DNA of 64,000 nucleotides from Voacanga thouarsii (Eukaryota; Streptophyta; Magnoliopsida; Gentianales; Apocynaceae): assembly GCA_026120185.1 (NCBI GenBank), contig JANUWF010001272.1, positions 2,170,001-2,234,000 of the forward strand, given 5' to 3'. How positions within the stretch are numbered: the stretch's first letter is position 1; each line of letters begins with the position of its first letter. The position numbers and the translations under genes were made by a program. A model generated the notes under the pieces. That model saw only the letters and a program-made list of their open reading frames with translations, had not been told where the DNA came from and did not search any database. Shown piece by piece: positions 45,590 through 57,190 of the stretch.

Positions 45590-46841
45590 CAGGAATAGGC
45601 AACAGTTGTAATAATCCAGCTTCCTTCTTATGTTCTACCTTTACTTTCTGATAAGTCAAACAAGTAGAGACATATTGCGCCACATCCCTTTTCATTCCCA
45701 ACCACCAATAGACCTTTTTTAAGTCTTGGTACATTTTCACTCCTCCGGGATGAATAGTATACTATTTCCTGTAAGCCTCATCCATTATGTTCTTCTTTAA
45801 TTCTCGGTCATCCAGTATGCATATCCATTCTCGAAAATATAACACCCTTGCTTCATCAGTCCAAAACTCCTTATTTACTATCTTCACTTCCTTTTCATTA
45901 AAAGTCTAAAATCCTTGGTTGCTCTACTACACATCATCGATCTCCTGTCTCAGCTCAGGTTCCAATTTTAGGTTACACAAGCTGATCCTATCTTCCTCTA
46001 TTTCCACCTTTTGCTCCAAGAGTTCTTGCACTATTTGAACTTCTTGCATCCTCATACTAGCCATTCTCACCTTTTGACACAGTACGTCAACTACGATATC
46101 AGCTTTCCCCGGAAGGTAGTTAATTGGATATTTGTACTCTTCCAAAAACTCCGTCCATCTACATTGTCTTAAATTTTAGTCCTTCAGTGTGAAGATATAC
46201 TTCAAAATCTTGTGGTCCATAAAGGCTTCATACTCCACTTCATATAAGTAGTATCTCCACTTCTTCAGGGCAAACACTATCACAGCTAATTCCAAGTTAT
46301 GCGTCGCGTAGTTAACTTCATGCAGCTTCAGTTTCAGCTTCCTCGAGGCATAGGCAATAACTTTCCTATCTTACACCCGTACTATTCCTAGTCCTTCCTT
46401 AGAGGTATCTGTGTGCAAGGAATAGGGTTTACCTTTCTCAGGATAACTTAACACCGGTGCCGACATCAACCTTCTCTTAAGCTCTTGGAAACTCTTTTTA
46501 CACTTATCACTCTAAGCATATGACACATCCTTGCTTGACAATCGGGCCATCGATGTTGCTAGAGTAAAGAAGTTCTTGATAAATTAACGATAATACCTAG
46601 CTAAACTAGCGAAACATTGAATCTTAGTCACACTTTCTGGTTGTTTCCAATTAGAGATAGCTTCGACTTTTGCCAGATCTACCTTAATTCCATATTTGGA
46701 TATCACATGTCCAAGAAATGCCACTGAGTCTAGCCAAAACATACATTTTCTAAACTTAGCAAAGAGTTTGTGCTCTCTCAACTCCTTTAGCACTAACTTC
46801 AAATACTCGACATGCTTCTCAGGACTTTTATAATAGACCAA
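45590..46841 (-). pseudogene. Gypsy-3 pol fragment (RT end, RNase H, integrase zinc domain)
   Basis: Chromovirus-type pol on the minus strand, homologous to 19250-20560 of Gypsy-1. From the right: RT thumb ([40 protein letters not shown]), then RNase H with stops (region 45950-46500; YPINYLPGKADIVVDVLCQ near 46100), then the zinc-domain region near 45640-45780. Stops and shifts are frequent. The right edge is razor-sharp: the RT frame stops at 46841, where a foreign LTR begins, so the N-terminal half of RT and gag lay beyond that insertion and are not in the window. Confidence 0.85.
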
Positions 46842-47065
46842 TGATGCATAAATTTTAGGTATATAAAATCATCAATTTTAATCCATCCTTTAATAAAGTT
46901 TTAATTAAAATATTAATCCCAAAAAACACTTGTGAGCAAGTTACTCACCACAAGCATAGTATAGGGAATTAATGAGTATCGATCTTCAAAGGAACAAGTA
47001 CACACTAATCACTTTTCATTCATTATTTAACCTATCAACTAAATTAATAATGAAATCAAAATAAA

Positions 47066-47109
<44 letters not shown>

Positions 47110-48790
47110 CTCAGGAAGAGAAAGATATGCAATTAAATAATTATTCTCAAAAGTATGTCATGAATCATCTAATACTTATCATAGCCAATTATTTTCTTGG
47201 CATCATGAAAGAATATAAAGTAATGTTTAATCATTTCTAAAGTCATGAATGTACTTATACAAACTCCACTTCTTTCCCAATCTATGAAATTACTATCTCT
47301 TACTTAAATTAGCAGATTTCCCAATCAAACCAGCATAACCAAAAGATGCATTAGACTCAATTCCTTATAAATTGTCCCTATACTCTAGGAGATAATAAAT
47401 ATGAAATTAGCCAATAACCCTATACTTTAGGTGAAATTAACTAATCTTTGACTACTAAAGTTCTTTAATCTTAACTTCATTTCCCAAGTCCATGATTCAA
47501 CAAATATGTAGAATTGATTAAATTAAACTCAATTTAACTTCGTTTCCCAAGTCCATTAGATATAAATTTAATTCCATCAACCTAAATAAAATCAAGTAAT
47601 CAAATACAAAGGAAAATAATTAATTAAGCAAAGAACTAAATTAACTCAAAATCATAACTCCAAGAATAATATCCAAATACAATTAAAGAATTAAAATTAG
47701 CATTGTTCAAGGAAAAGAAAACAAGGGAAAGAAATAAATACTCATATACAAGCCTTTTAATTTCCAGTGAAAACTCCTCCAAGAATCAAAGCTCCTTGAG
47801 AAATTTCTCTAGAGAAAATATTGGTGATGCATTCTAAAAAATATATCTAAGCTCTACATTGTGCACCACCCCCCCCTTTCTAAGGTAATTGGCATTTATT
47901 TATAGGTTTACAAAGTTCCTAAAAGAATCCTAAGTAAAGAAGAAATAATTTTCAAAAAATCCAAAACAAAAAAGGATTAATAAAATCTAAATAAAATTCT
48001 AAGAAATAACAAGTAATTCCACCGCCTTCAATTTGAGCAATTGAGAATTCAATTTGGACTTTGATTTTGTCATTTTTCACTGAAGACCAATTCTTGTTGA
48101 AATTGGCTAAAATTGAGCCACACAGAATTGCTTCAATTGAGCTGAGCCAATGACATCCAATTTCTTTCTTTTCCTTGCATCAACTCAATTGAGTTGCAAA
48201 CGAGCCAAGCCACCCGAAATTTCACTTTCCTTTTGCTATCTTCTTGCTTACTCGCATGGAAGCTGTCGATTTTCTTTTGCTCTTGGGTGCTTTCTTGCTG
48301 AGCCACAGCTTAGTCGAGCTACGACTTAGCTTTACACATGGTACATTTTGTCTTCTTTCCCATTCTTTGTTTTGTTGCTTTTCTCTTCATCTTGGCCACC
48401 AAATTTGTTCCTTTTTCCTTTTTTCCATTTTGCTTTTGTTTCCTTTGGTGAAGTTGTGAGCCACAGCTTCCTCCTTTTAGCCGTTGTTTCCTTTTCTTTT
48501 CCAATTTCCAATTTCAATTGCGTTCCTCTGTTTCATTCAATTTCTTTGCATTCTTCTGTATTTTTAGTCTAGGATTGGCACCAAGTCCATCTTCTTGGCT
48601 GGGTGCTAGGTCTGTGCTGAAAAATTACACAATTAGCTCTAAATTTCACCTATTTTCATAAAAAAGTACATAAATGCATTTTTGTAAGTGAAATATCAAA
48701 TAGGAAGGAATATGACTAGTTGTTGTATTAAAAGTGTCACAAATTAACCTCAAATAATTAGGAAAATAAGATGATGTTAACTCCTATCAA
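46842..48790 (-). mobile_element. 3' LTR of a long-LTR gypsy-like element
   Basis: Minus-strand LTR of 1949 bp starting TGATAGGAGTTAAC at 48790 and ending ATTTATGCATCA at 46842. Directly upstream on the minus strand is CAAGTGTGGGGGTAT, a polypurine tract, preceded by the word CTTGAGGACAAGCAAAG that is common before 3' LTRs of plant gypsy elements. It belongs to the same family as the solo LTR at 1162-3001, opposite orientation. It contains a TA microsatellite at 47070-47108. A small ORF at 48244-48459 is low complexity. Confidence 0.82.
47070..47108. repeat. TA microsatellite
   Basis: About 39 bp of uninterrupted TA inside the LTR. Confidence 0.95.
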
Positions 48791-49035
48791 TACCCCCACA
48801 CTTGAATCTTTGCTTGTCCTCAAGTAAATATTTAAACAAAGCGCTCAAAATAATATATTTCTTTTCATATTCATCAATAATAAAGCCATAATTTTTTTCC
48901 AACCTTAGATAAAAATTTGTCATTCATTCACCCATTAAAAACCTTTGTAAACTCATGCACTAAATCAAATAATCCCAAGGTCATCAACATTAAGCTAAAC
49001 AAGACTATATCTAGTAAAAGAAAATTATTCCACTC
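48791..49035 (-). other. PPT and internal 3' region of the long-LTR element (part 1)
   Basis: Starts with the polypurine tract (minus strand AAGTGTGGGGGTAT, 48791-48804). The rest is noncoding and AT-rich. It continues at 52306 after the RTE insertion. Confidence 0.65.
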
Positions 49036-49051
49036 CTCAAGCAAAAATATA
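49036..49051. repeat. RTE target-site duplication, left (16 bp)
   Basis: CTCAAGCAAAAATATA, identical to 52290-52305. Confidence 0.93.
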
Positions 49052-52000
49052 CAATAACAACAAAGCCTTAATTCCAAGTAACTTGGGGTCGGCTACATGA
49101 ACCAACGTCAAGCAACGTGTGGTCATCCACATGAATCCTCTCTCGCCACTTTCTTTTATTGAACGTCATACTGTCATCCAAATCTAACAAAGACATATCT
49201 CTCTTAATTACCTCTATCCATGTCGTTTTAGGCCTACCTCTACCTTTCCCTCTGTCTAACCTATCCTGCCTCACTCTCTCCATCGCCCTAACAGGAGCAT
49301 CCCTCGGTCTTCTCTGAACGTGTCCAAATCAACGCAGATGACTTTCTCTCATCTTTTCCTCAATAGATGCCACACCCACCTTTTCCCTAATGATCTCATT
49401 TCTAACTCTATCCTTCCTAGTATATCCACACATCCACCGTAACATACGCATCTCAGCTACTTTCATTTTTTAAATATGACACCTTTTAACTGCCCAACAT
49501 TCCGTACCATATAACAAAGCAGGTCGTACGACTACCTTGTAAAACTTTCCCTTTAAATTCAACGGTGCATTACGACCACAAAGAATACCAGTCGCACTCC
49601 TCCATTTCAACCAACCCGCCTTAACTCGATGTGCAACGTCGCTATCGAGCTCTCCGTCTTTCTGAATAATAGATCCTAGATAGCGAAAACAATCAGCTAA
49701 CGGTATATCTCTACCTTCCAAAGTTACACTCTGGGCTATATTTCTGCTACCACTAAACTTGCATCCCATATACTCTGTTTTACTCCTAGTAATTCTGAAA
49801 CCCTTGGATTCCAATGTCTGCCGCCATAACTCCAATTTAGTATTTACACCGGCTATAGTATCATCAATTAATACAGTATCATCCGCAAACAACATACACC
49901 ATGGCACAGCCTCCTGTATAGTGTAGGTCAACTCATCCATAACGGCTGCAAAGAGGAAAGGGCTAAGCGCTGATCCTTGATGCACCCCGATATTAATAGG
50001 GAATTCTGCAGTCACTCCGGCGCCAGTCCTTACACTTGTACATGCTTCCTCATACATATCTTTAATGAGAGTAATATACTTTATTGATATACCTTTCTTG
50101 GCCAGCACCCACCAAACTACTTCTCTAGGAACCCTGTCATAGGCTTTTTCCAGGTCAATAAATACCATATGTAAATCTTTCTTTATTTCCCTATGATATT
50201 CAATCATCTGCCGTAATAAATGAATTGCCTCCGTAGCGGAACGCCCAAGCATAAAACCAAACTGATTATCTGAAATTTGTATAATGCCCCGTAACTTCTG
50301 TTCAATCACTTTCTCCCAAAGCTTCATAGTATGACTCATGAGTTTAATCTCACGGTAATTGGCACAATCCTAGACATCTCCTTTATTCTTGTACAGAGGA
50401 ATCAGAGTACTCTTCCTCCACTCTGTAGGCATCCTATTAACTTTATATATCTTGTTGAACAGACTTGTCAGCCACATAATACCTATATCTCCTAAACACT
50501 TCCAAACCTCGATCGGTATACCATCCGGTCCTACAGCTTTTTTTAGACTCATCCTTTTAAGGGCATCACGGACTTCATGCTTCTAAATACGACAAATCCA
50601 TGCACGGTTAACCTCTTCATTCGAAAGAGGCAGGCTACCTACACTCGGAACTTGGACTTGACTCCCGTTGAATAACTTATCAAAATATGATCTCCATCTC
50701 TCCTTTATTTCTTCATCCTTAACTAAAACATTGTAGTTTTTGTCCTTTACACATTTCACTACACCTATATCCCTCGTCTTCTTCTCCATGTAACGCGCCA
50801 GTCTATATATATTCTTCTATCCGTCTTTGGTATCTAACTTTTCATATAAATCCTTGTAAACTATGGCTCTTGCGTTTCTGACAACTTCTTTAGCTTTCTT
50901 CTTGCGACCTTGTATTTCTCAAAATTTTCATCACTCCTACACCTTCTTAAGTTTCTATAGCACTCTCTTTTACTCCTTACGGCTTCTTTCACTTCGTTGT
51001 TCCACCACGACACATTCTTGTTAAGAGGTATTTTTCCTTTAGATTCCCCAAGCACTTCCTTAGCTACTGTCCTAATACATTGAGCCATCTTTCTCCACAT
51101 AGTATCTGGATCCGAATCCATATCAAAAGACCAATTATCCGCCTCAACTACCTTATTGACAAAGGCTATTCTTTCATCCCCCTTAAGCTTCCACCACTTA
51201 ATCCTAGGGTCAACTCGAAAATTCTGCTGCTTACTCTTTTTCCTAAAATTAAAATCGAGGACCAACTACCTGTGTTGCGTAACTACACTCTCACCAGGAA
51301 TAACTTTACAATCCGTACACCCACTATGAAACCTACGCCTCATAATAAAGAAGTCTATCTGACTGGCATTTAACCCGCTTCTAAAGGTCACTAAGTGAGA
51401 ATCTCTCTTCTTAAACTAAGTATTTGCTATGGTCAAATCATAGGCCAAGGCAAAATTAAGAATAGCAGTTCGTGCTTCGTTTTTAGCTCCGAAACCCTGA
51501 CCTCCATGAACACTCTCAAACCCGCTCTTATCAGTACCTACATGTCCGTTTAGATCACCACCAATGAAAAGCTTTTCTACACACGGTACACTCTGGACAA
51601 TCTCATCTAAATCATCCCAGAACTGTTGCCTAATTGAATCATCGAGTCCTACTTGCGGCGCATACGCACTAATAACAGTAGTAATCTCGCCGCCAATCAT
51701 GATCTTGATGCTCAAAATCCTATCACTCTTCCTCTGTACTTCAACCACATCATCAATAAACTTACGATCAATAATAATCCCGACTCCATTTCTATTTCTA
51801 ACTCTACCTGAATACCAAAGCTTATAACCCCATGGAGCGACTACTCTTACCTTCTCACCTACCCACTTGGTTTCCTGAAGACATAAAATGCTAATCTTTC
51901 TCCTCCGCATTACCTCAACTAGCTCTATCAATCTACCGGTCAAAGATCCTATATTCCATGTAGCTAGACGAATCTTATCCCTGTAGACTGTCTTTTTTAC

Positions 52001-52289
52001 CCTACACCCTTGCATATTTGACACCGCATCCGGGGACCGACACAGCGCGTTGCTTCCGGGCAACGACCTAGCAACCCTCGCATATTTATCACTACACCCG
52101 GGTCTAGGAAGTGCAGCGCGTCGCTGAGTAGGGAACGCCCCCACAAAGTCAATCAATTGGTTCATGTCATAGATGTGACTATATTTTACGCTGGCCGTCA
52201 CAAGCCTACCGCAACTCTCCACCTTTATCCGGGCTTGGGACCAGCAATGAACACCGCAGACAAAACCCGTGGAGCTCACAGGCGGAGTT
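49052..52289 (-). mobile_element. RTE-clade non-LTR retrotransposon, full length (3.24 kb)
   Basis: Flanked by a perfect 16-bp duplication (49036-49051 and 52290-52305). The minus-strand 3' end reads GACCCCAAGTTACTTGGAAT, then AAGGCTTTGTTGTTATTG, the short TTG-rich tail typical of plant RTE elements rather than poly-A. One long ORF region covers an endonuclease and RT with no RNase H. GC content is visibly higher than in its surroundings. The insertion is in the internal region of the long-LTR element, so it is younger than that element. Confidence 0.93.
49068..52289 (-). pseudogene. RTE endonuclease-reverse transcriptase ORF
   Basis: Endonuclease part: KIRLATWNIGSLTGRLIELV, SILCLQETKWVGE (catalytic Glu), TTVISAYAPQVG, LFIGGDLNGHVG (Asp/Asn) and NEARTAILNFAL. 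RT part: LKKAVGPDGIPIEVWK, FMLGRSATEAIHLLRQMIE, HMVFIDLEKAYDRVPREVVW, GVHQGSALSPFLFAAVMDEL, MLFADDTVLID (catalytic FADD, about 49875-49905) and FRYLGSIIQKDGELD. The C-terminal end has RQDRLDRGKGRGRPKTTWIE. The frame is continuous except for one frameshift near 50905 and about seven in-frame stops (51416, 51266, about 50805, 50583, 50370, 49470, about 49330), five of them TAG. The normal stop is at 49068. Confidence 0.93.
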
Positions 52290-52305
52290 CTCAAGCAAAA
52301 ATATA
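52290..52305. repeat. RTE target-site duplication, right (16 bp)
   Basis: CTCAAGCAAAAATATA, directly upstream (minus strand) of the RTE 5' end. Confidence 0.93.
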
Positions 52306-53731
52306 GATAGCATAAATCATAAAAGTCAAGTCATTTAACCAATTCAAGCATTATAAACTCAAGTTAGTGAAACAAGGAAAACACTCCACTCTTCTTTTTT
52401 TCCTATGACTTTGGGAATTGATAGTCTTAAGTGTACGGATTTCTCTTCACATAACGTATTGGCTCCCTTATAGTAATCATCAATTTTTTTCAACATATTT
52501 TTTCTTTCCTCTGTCTTGCCTTTTTGCCTTCGGGATAGCCTTAAGAGAGTGCACCGAATACACTTGCTACTTCTCCCTATAGTGACCCCCTTTTCAGTTA
52601 AAAGTCTTCAACGATCAACAATAAGTGTTTTTTTTCTTCAATTCATACGAATAATTGTGTTGTTTCTACTCATTGTTTTTTTTTTCAACTCACATTTCTT
52701 TTCAACTCAATTTTTTTCATCTCACATTTTTTTCAACTCAATTTTTTTTTCCCTCACATTCCTTATTCAAAACTCAAAGTTAAGCAAATTTTAAATCTAT
52801 AATAGAAGAATTAATCAAAAACTCTTCACATATTTCATCACATCATCCATATTCAAACATAAAGAATAAAACAAAACTCAAATACCAAATATAAGTAAGG
52901 TTAACTTAAATTCTCAAGACTTAGCAAAACCCAACTTAATACACAAGTTTACTTTTTAATAAAAATCAAACCATAATGAATGATAAATCCATATCCAAAG
53001 TAAAAAAGAAAATCATAATTCTATCATAGATAAGTAAACTCAATTTAGCTCCAAATCTTCAAACTTTCAAATTTCAAAATTTTCAAAGAATTGTTTTTTT
53101 TCAAGATAGCAAAATGGTTGTCCAAATTTCAAAAATTTTCCAAAGTAACTCAACAACAGGAAAAATATCAAGATAATTGATAAAAACTTGGACCAAGAAT
53201 ATCACCAAACCACTCATCTACACTTAAACTAGGCAATGTCCTCTTTGGCAAAAAATAAACATAAGAAAGCATCTCCATAGGACAAAAAATGATGAAGGAG
53301 TAAAAATTTTAAGCAATACGGTCTACGTGTAGATTAGCTCCGAGATATGAGAAGTTCATCATTCAAGAAGTTGGAAGAATTATTGCTAGTGACATAAGCC
53401 TACAAAAAGAAAAACAAACACACAAGCAAAAGCTAAAAAAGGAATTGAAAGAAATTAAGATAAAAGCTTCAATAAAAATAAAAGGACAAGAAAAATAGAA
53501 AGTTAAAGCCTCTAAGTCCTCTTCGAAGTAGAGCCACCACATGGGCCTCTAGATTGTTAAAAAAAAACCACCAAATGGGCCACCATGACCTCTAAATGGA
53601 TCACGAGGTCCTCCTTATCTCACCCTTTGCACATGGTTCTCTTTTCAGTGAAGAACTTTTCCAAGCTTTTGATGCTCAAGAGAAATAAGAAGAATATCTA
53701 GCATAGATCTCTAAAGTACAATGTCAACCAC
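52306..53731 (-). other. Internal region of the long-LTR element (part 2)
   Basis: Noncoding DNA continuing 48791-49035. It contains TTCACATTTCTTTTCAACTCA-type T/C-rich repeats (52680-52760) and the word GGGGGTCACTATAGGGAGAAG on the minus strand (about 52575-52595). No protein domain is recognisable, so the element may be a large nonautonomous derivative, or its coding part may be lost. It is cut at the GA repeat where Copia-3 LTR sequence begins. Confidence 0.5.
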
Positions 53732-53738
53732 AGAGAGA

Positions 53739-53788
<50 letters not shown>
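53732..53788. repeat. GA microsatellite at the truncation point of Copia-3 3' LTR
   Basis: About 57 bp of GA with one CA interruption. The paired LTR has GA at about 62846-62880. Sequence to the left is unrelated to the LTR. Confidence 0.93.
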
Positions 53789-53792
<4 letters not shown>

Positions 53793-55138
53793 CGTGTCTT
53801 GCTCACAGCTAGGCTTTCGTGTGTTCCATTATCATGTTACATGAAAATCTTGGCTCTAAATAGACTCCAATCTCAAAATTCTAAAACAGTTAGAATTCCC
53901 TAATTGTAAATAGAAACACCAAGTTCTCACAAATACAATTTGAACCACAAATTATAACTATTTATAATTTGTCCATAACAATTTCTCTTTCTCTCAATCA
54001 ACCCCACTAAGTTATCAAATAACATCTTGAGTATATAATCCTCTATTTTGTGTGACCTATTAGGTTTCCCAGTCAATTGGTAGCGAACATGAATTAATCC
54101 AAACGTCTTTGAGATTAATAATCCATAATTAATTAGAATTAATCCTATTAATTCTAATTAGGATTAGTTTATTAATTCATCAATTAATAAACCCATATTC
54201 CCAGATCATGAGTGGTATCTAGCAACACATCATGACCATCAAAGAGTCTAGGAAGTCAAGTAGCTTGACATGAACCTTTCAATAACAAACTTTAGTGTAA
54301 TTAACTCCTTTCACCATGCAATATCTCATTCGGTTTGGAGTACGGAATTAGTGCCAACTCCTTCCAGAATTAATTCTGGCCCGAATATAACAGTACTTGT
54401 ACAAGGAACCCACTACTATAAATGTGTATCAATTAGAACTATTTCCAATACACAATCGCCTTGGCTAATGACTCTCCGAGTAGTAATTCCTACAAGTGGC
54501 CGTGAGATATTCGCCCCTACTATTAGGAGTGGTGAATCCTTTATTGACCCTCTCAACTACTTTCGTTTATCTCACAATGTACCTAATATCCATCCCATAG
54601 GTGGCCCTCGATCGAGCTCCGGAGATTGGAATCAAAGTACAAAGCTCAACAAACAAAGTACCTTGGAGATCTCAAGTCTAAGGATACTTGCACGTTTGCT
54701 ATATTGAGATTATATCACTTGCACTAAATAGTTATCCATGTAATTATCTCAAAGCTAGGTCATCCAATGAACTTGTTCCATTCACAAGCATCCATGTGTT
54801 AACTTTGAGTATTTCAATACTCACGATTACGAGAACCACCGCCTGATCAAATTTGGAAGTCTAACACATGCTAGTCTTAACGCATTAATGATGTCCTTTC
54901 TCATTAATACTATGACTAGGGACTATTTAAGTACTAACACCATCCAGTATAGTAGGAATATCATATCATGATCTCTATCATGGTTTCCTTAACACAGTGT
55001 TGTACTATAGACTTTATCAAACAGTTATATTACTTAAAGTAAACAAAAGAAACTGTAAGATAAATAATACCTTTTATTAAAATCAAATATGTCATATATA
55101 ATGTACAAGTGATTGCCTCTAGGGCACAATACTAATAA
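53789..55138 (-). mobile_element. Copia-3 3' LTR (truncated)
   Basis: Starts near 55138 (minus strand ATTAGTATTGTGCCC) and matches 62880-64000 of the 5' LTR from GTCTTGCTCACAGCTAGG-TTTC onward. The last 340 bp or so of the LTR, present at 62509-62845, are missing. An open frame of 145 codons on the plus strand (54270-54707) is antisense and is treated as non-coding. Confidence 0.85.
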
Positions 55139-55150
55139 ACTCCCACTTGC
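55139..55150 (-). other. Copia-3 polypurine tract
   Basis: The minus strand reads GTGCAAGTGGGAG directly before the LTR start. Confidence 0.7.
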
Positions 55151-55157
55151 ACTAGAG

Positions 55158-57190
55158 CTAATCATTCATGTATCTAATACCGAATGACTCAACACGACAA
55201 TCATGTTTCTTTTGGAATTGTGCTTTCATAAGCAGGTCAGCTATGTTCTTATTTGTAGGAACTTTCTCTATCTTTATTTCCTTAGCTACTTTAGAAGCGG
55301 CTATGTACTCAGCGTCTGTCGTAGAGCTGGCAATAATCTCTTGTTTGGAACTTTTCCAACTTATTACCCCTCTGTACAATGTAAACATGTAGCTGGATTG
55401 TGATTTGAAATCATCTTTGTCAGATTGAAAACTGGCATCACTATACCCGTTTATTTTCAAATCACCTTCTCCATATACTAAGAACATATCCTTAGTCCTT
55501 CATAAGTACTTAAGAATGTTCTTTTCAATCGTCCAATAACCCTTACCAGGGTCAGATTGGTATCTGCTCGTCAAACTAAGATCACAAGATACATCGGACT
55601 TAGTACATATCATAGCGTACATGATAGATTCAACCACCGAGGCATATGGAATCTTACTCATATGATCTCTTTCAACTTGTGTCTTGGGAGACATCGTCTT
55701 CGAAAAGCTTACACTATGTGACATGGGTAAGAATCCCTTTTTGGATTGATCCATGCTAAACCTCTTTAGCACTTTATCTATGTATGTAGACTGCGAAAGA
55801 CCTAACAACCTTTTGGATCTATCTCTATAGATCCTTATTCCAAGAATATAGGTTACTTCTCTAAGGTCTTTCATGAAGAATTGTTTGGACAACCAAATTT
55901 TAACCATTTGCAAGACAGGTATATCGTTTCCTATTAGCAATATGTCATCTACATAAAGTAATAAGAAAACGATTGCACTCCCACTAACCTTCTTGTATAC
56001 ACAAGGCTCTTCTATGTTTTGAATGAAACCAAACTCTTTGATAGTTTCATCAAAATGGATGTTCCAACTCCTAAAAGCCTACTTAAATCCATAAATGGAC
56101 CTTTGCAGATTGAACACCTTTGTTCTATCATTGGATGTGAAACCCTCAGGTTGTGTCATATACACTTCCTCAGTCAGATTTCCATTTAGGAAAGCTATTT
56201 TTACATCCATTTGCCAAATATCATAATCATGATGAGCAGCAATGGCTAGGAGTATCCTGATAGATTTTAACATGGCTACTGGCAAGAAGGTTTCATCATA
56301 GTCAATACCAAGTTGTTGACGATAACCCTTTACCACTAGTTGTACTTTATGAGTAACTAAGTTACCATCCATGTCCGTTTTCTTCTTGAAAATCCATTTG
56401 CACCCAATAGGTTTAATTCATTTGGGTGGATCAACCAAAGTCTGTACTTGGTTGTCGTACATGAAATCCATCTCTAACCTCATGGCCTCAAGCCATTTGC
56501 CAGATTTTGAACTATTTAGAACATCCTTGTAGGTAGTAAGCTCATCTTCATCTATGAACAATATGTCATTGTGGTCACTAATGAAAAATCTATATCTCTC
56601 AGGTGCCACACGTAAACTACTAGATCTACGAAGCTCTTGTGTATTAGAAGGTTTATCTATTCTCTCAATAGATGTGGGGTTTGACGGTTGATCCTCGTTT
56701 GTTTGATATTCATGAACTTTACTAAGTTCAATCTTACTCCTACTGTCCTCTTTGAGCATGTGCTACTTCTCTAAGAAGATGACATGCTTTGAAACAAACA
56801 ATTTATTTTTGGAGAGTAGGTAGAAGTAATATCCGAAAGATTCTTTCGAAAATCCCACAAATAAACACTTGTCAGACTTATTATCAAGTTTATCTGACTA
56901 TGGCCTTTTAACAAAGGCAAGACAACCCCATACTCACAAGTAAGATAACTTTGGTTTCTTACCAAAGAACATCTTAAATGAGTAGTATCAACCGATTTTG
57001 TCAGAACTCTATTTAGTATATAAACAGAAGTTTCTAGTGCATACCCCCAAAACGATTTTGGTAGGTCTGCAGAAGCCATCATGGTCCGTACCATGTTCAG
57101 AAGGGTTCGATTCCTTTTCTCAGATACACCATTATGTTGAGGTGTATGTGGTGGAGTTCATTGAGATAATATCACATTATCTCTAAGTTA
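55158..57190 (-). pseudogene. Copia-3 reverse transcriptase and RNase H (with integrase C-terminus)
   Basis: From the right: integrase end (NMVRTMMASADLPKSFWGYA near 57060), a shift near 56765, the pre-RT linker (SSSLRVAPERYRFFI), RT blocks (GIDYDETFLPVAMLKSIRIL; WQMDVKIAFLNGNLTEEVYM; catalytic YVDDILLIGND near 55915-55945; YILGIRIYRDRSKRLLGLS). RNase H has its start (GYSDASFQSDKDDFKSQSS; SSTTDAEYIAASKVAKE), but jumps straight to KIEKVPTNKNIADLLMKAQF, so about 70-80 residues, including the CDN region, are deleted in frame. In-frame stops include one in the GFK*AFRSW word. Four segments share one frame from 56759 to 55158. Confidence 0.88.

Noticed and set aside
48244..48572. Phe/Leu-rich hydrophobic frames and Lys-rich antisense frames
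   Set aside because: T/C-rich LTR sequence gives hydrophobic peptides by chance; the partner LTR at 1162-3001 does not keep the frame.
53721..53903. Open frame beginning with an Arg/Glu repeat
   Set aside because: Product of the GA microsatellite; no domain follows.
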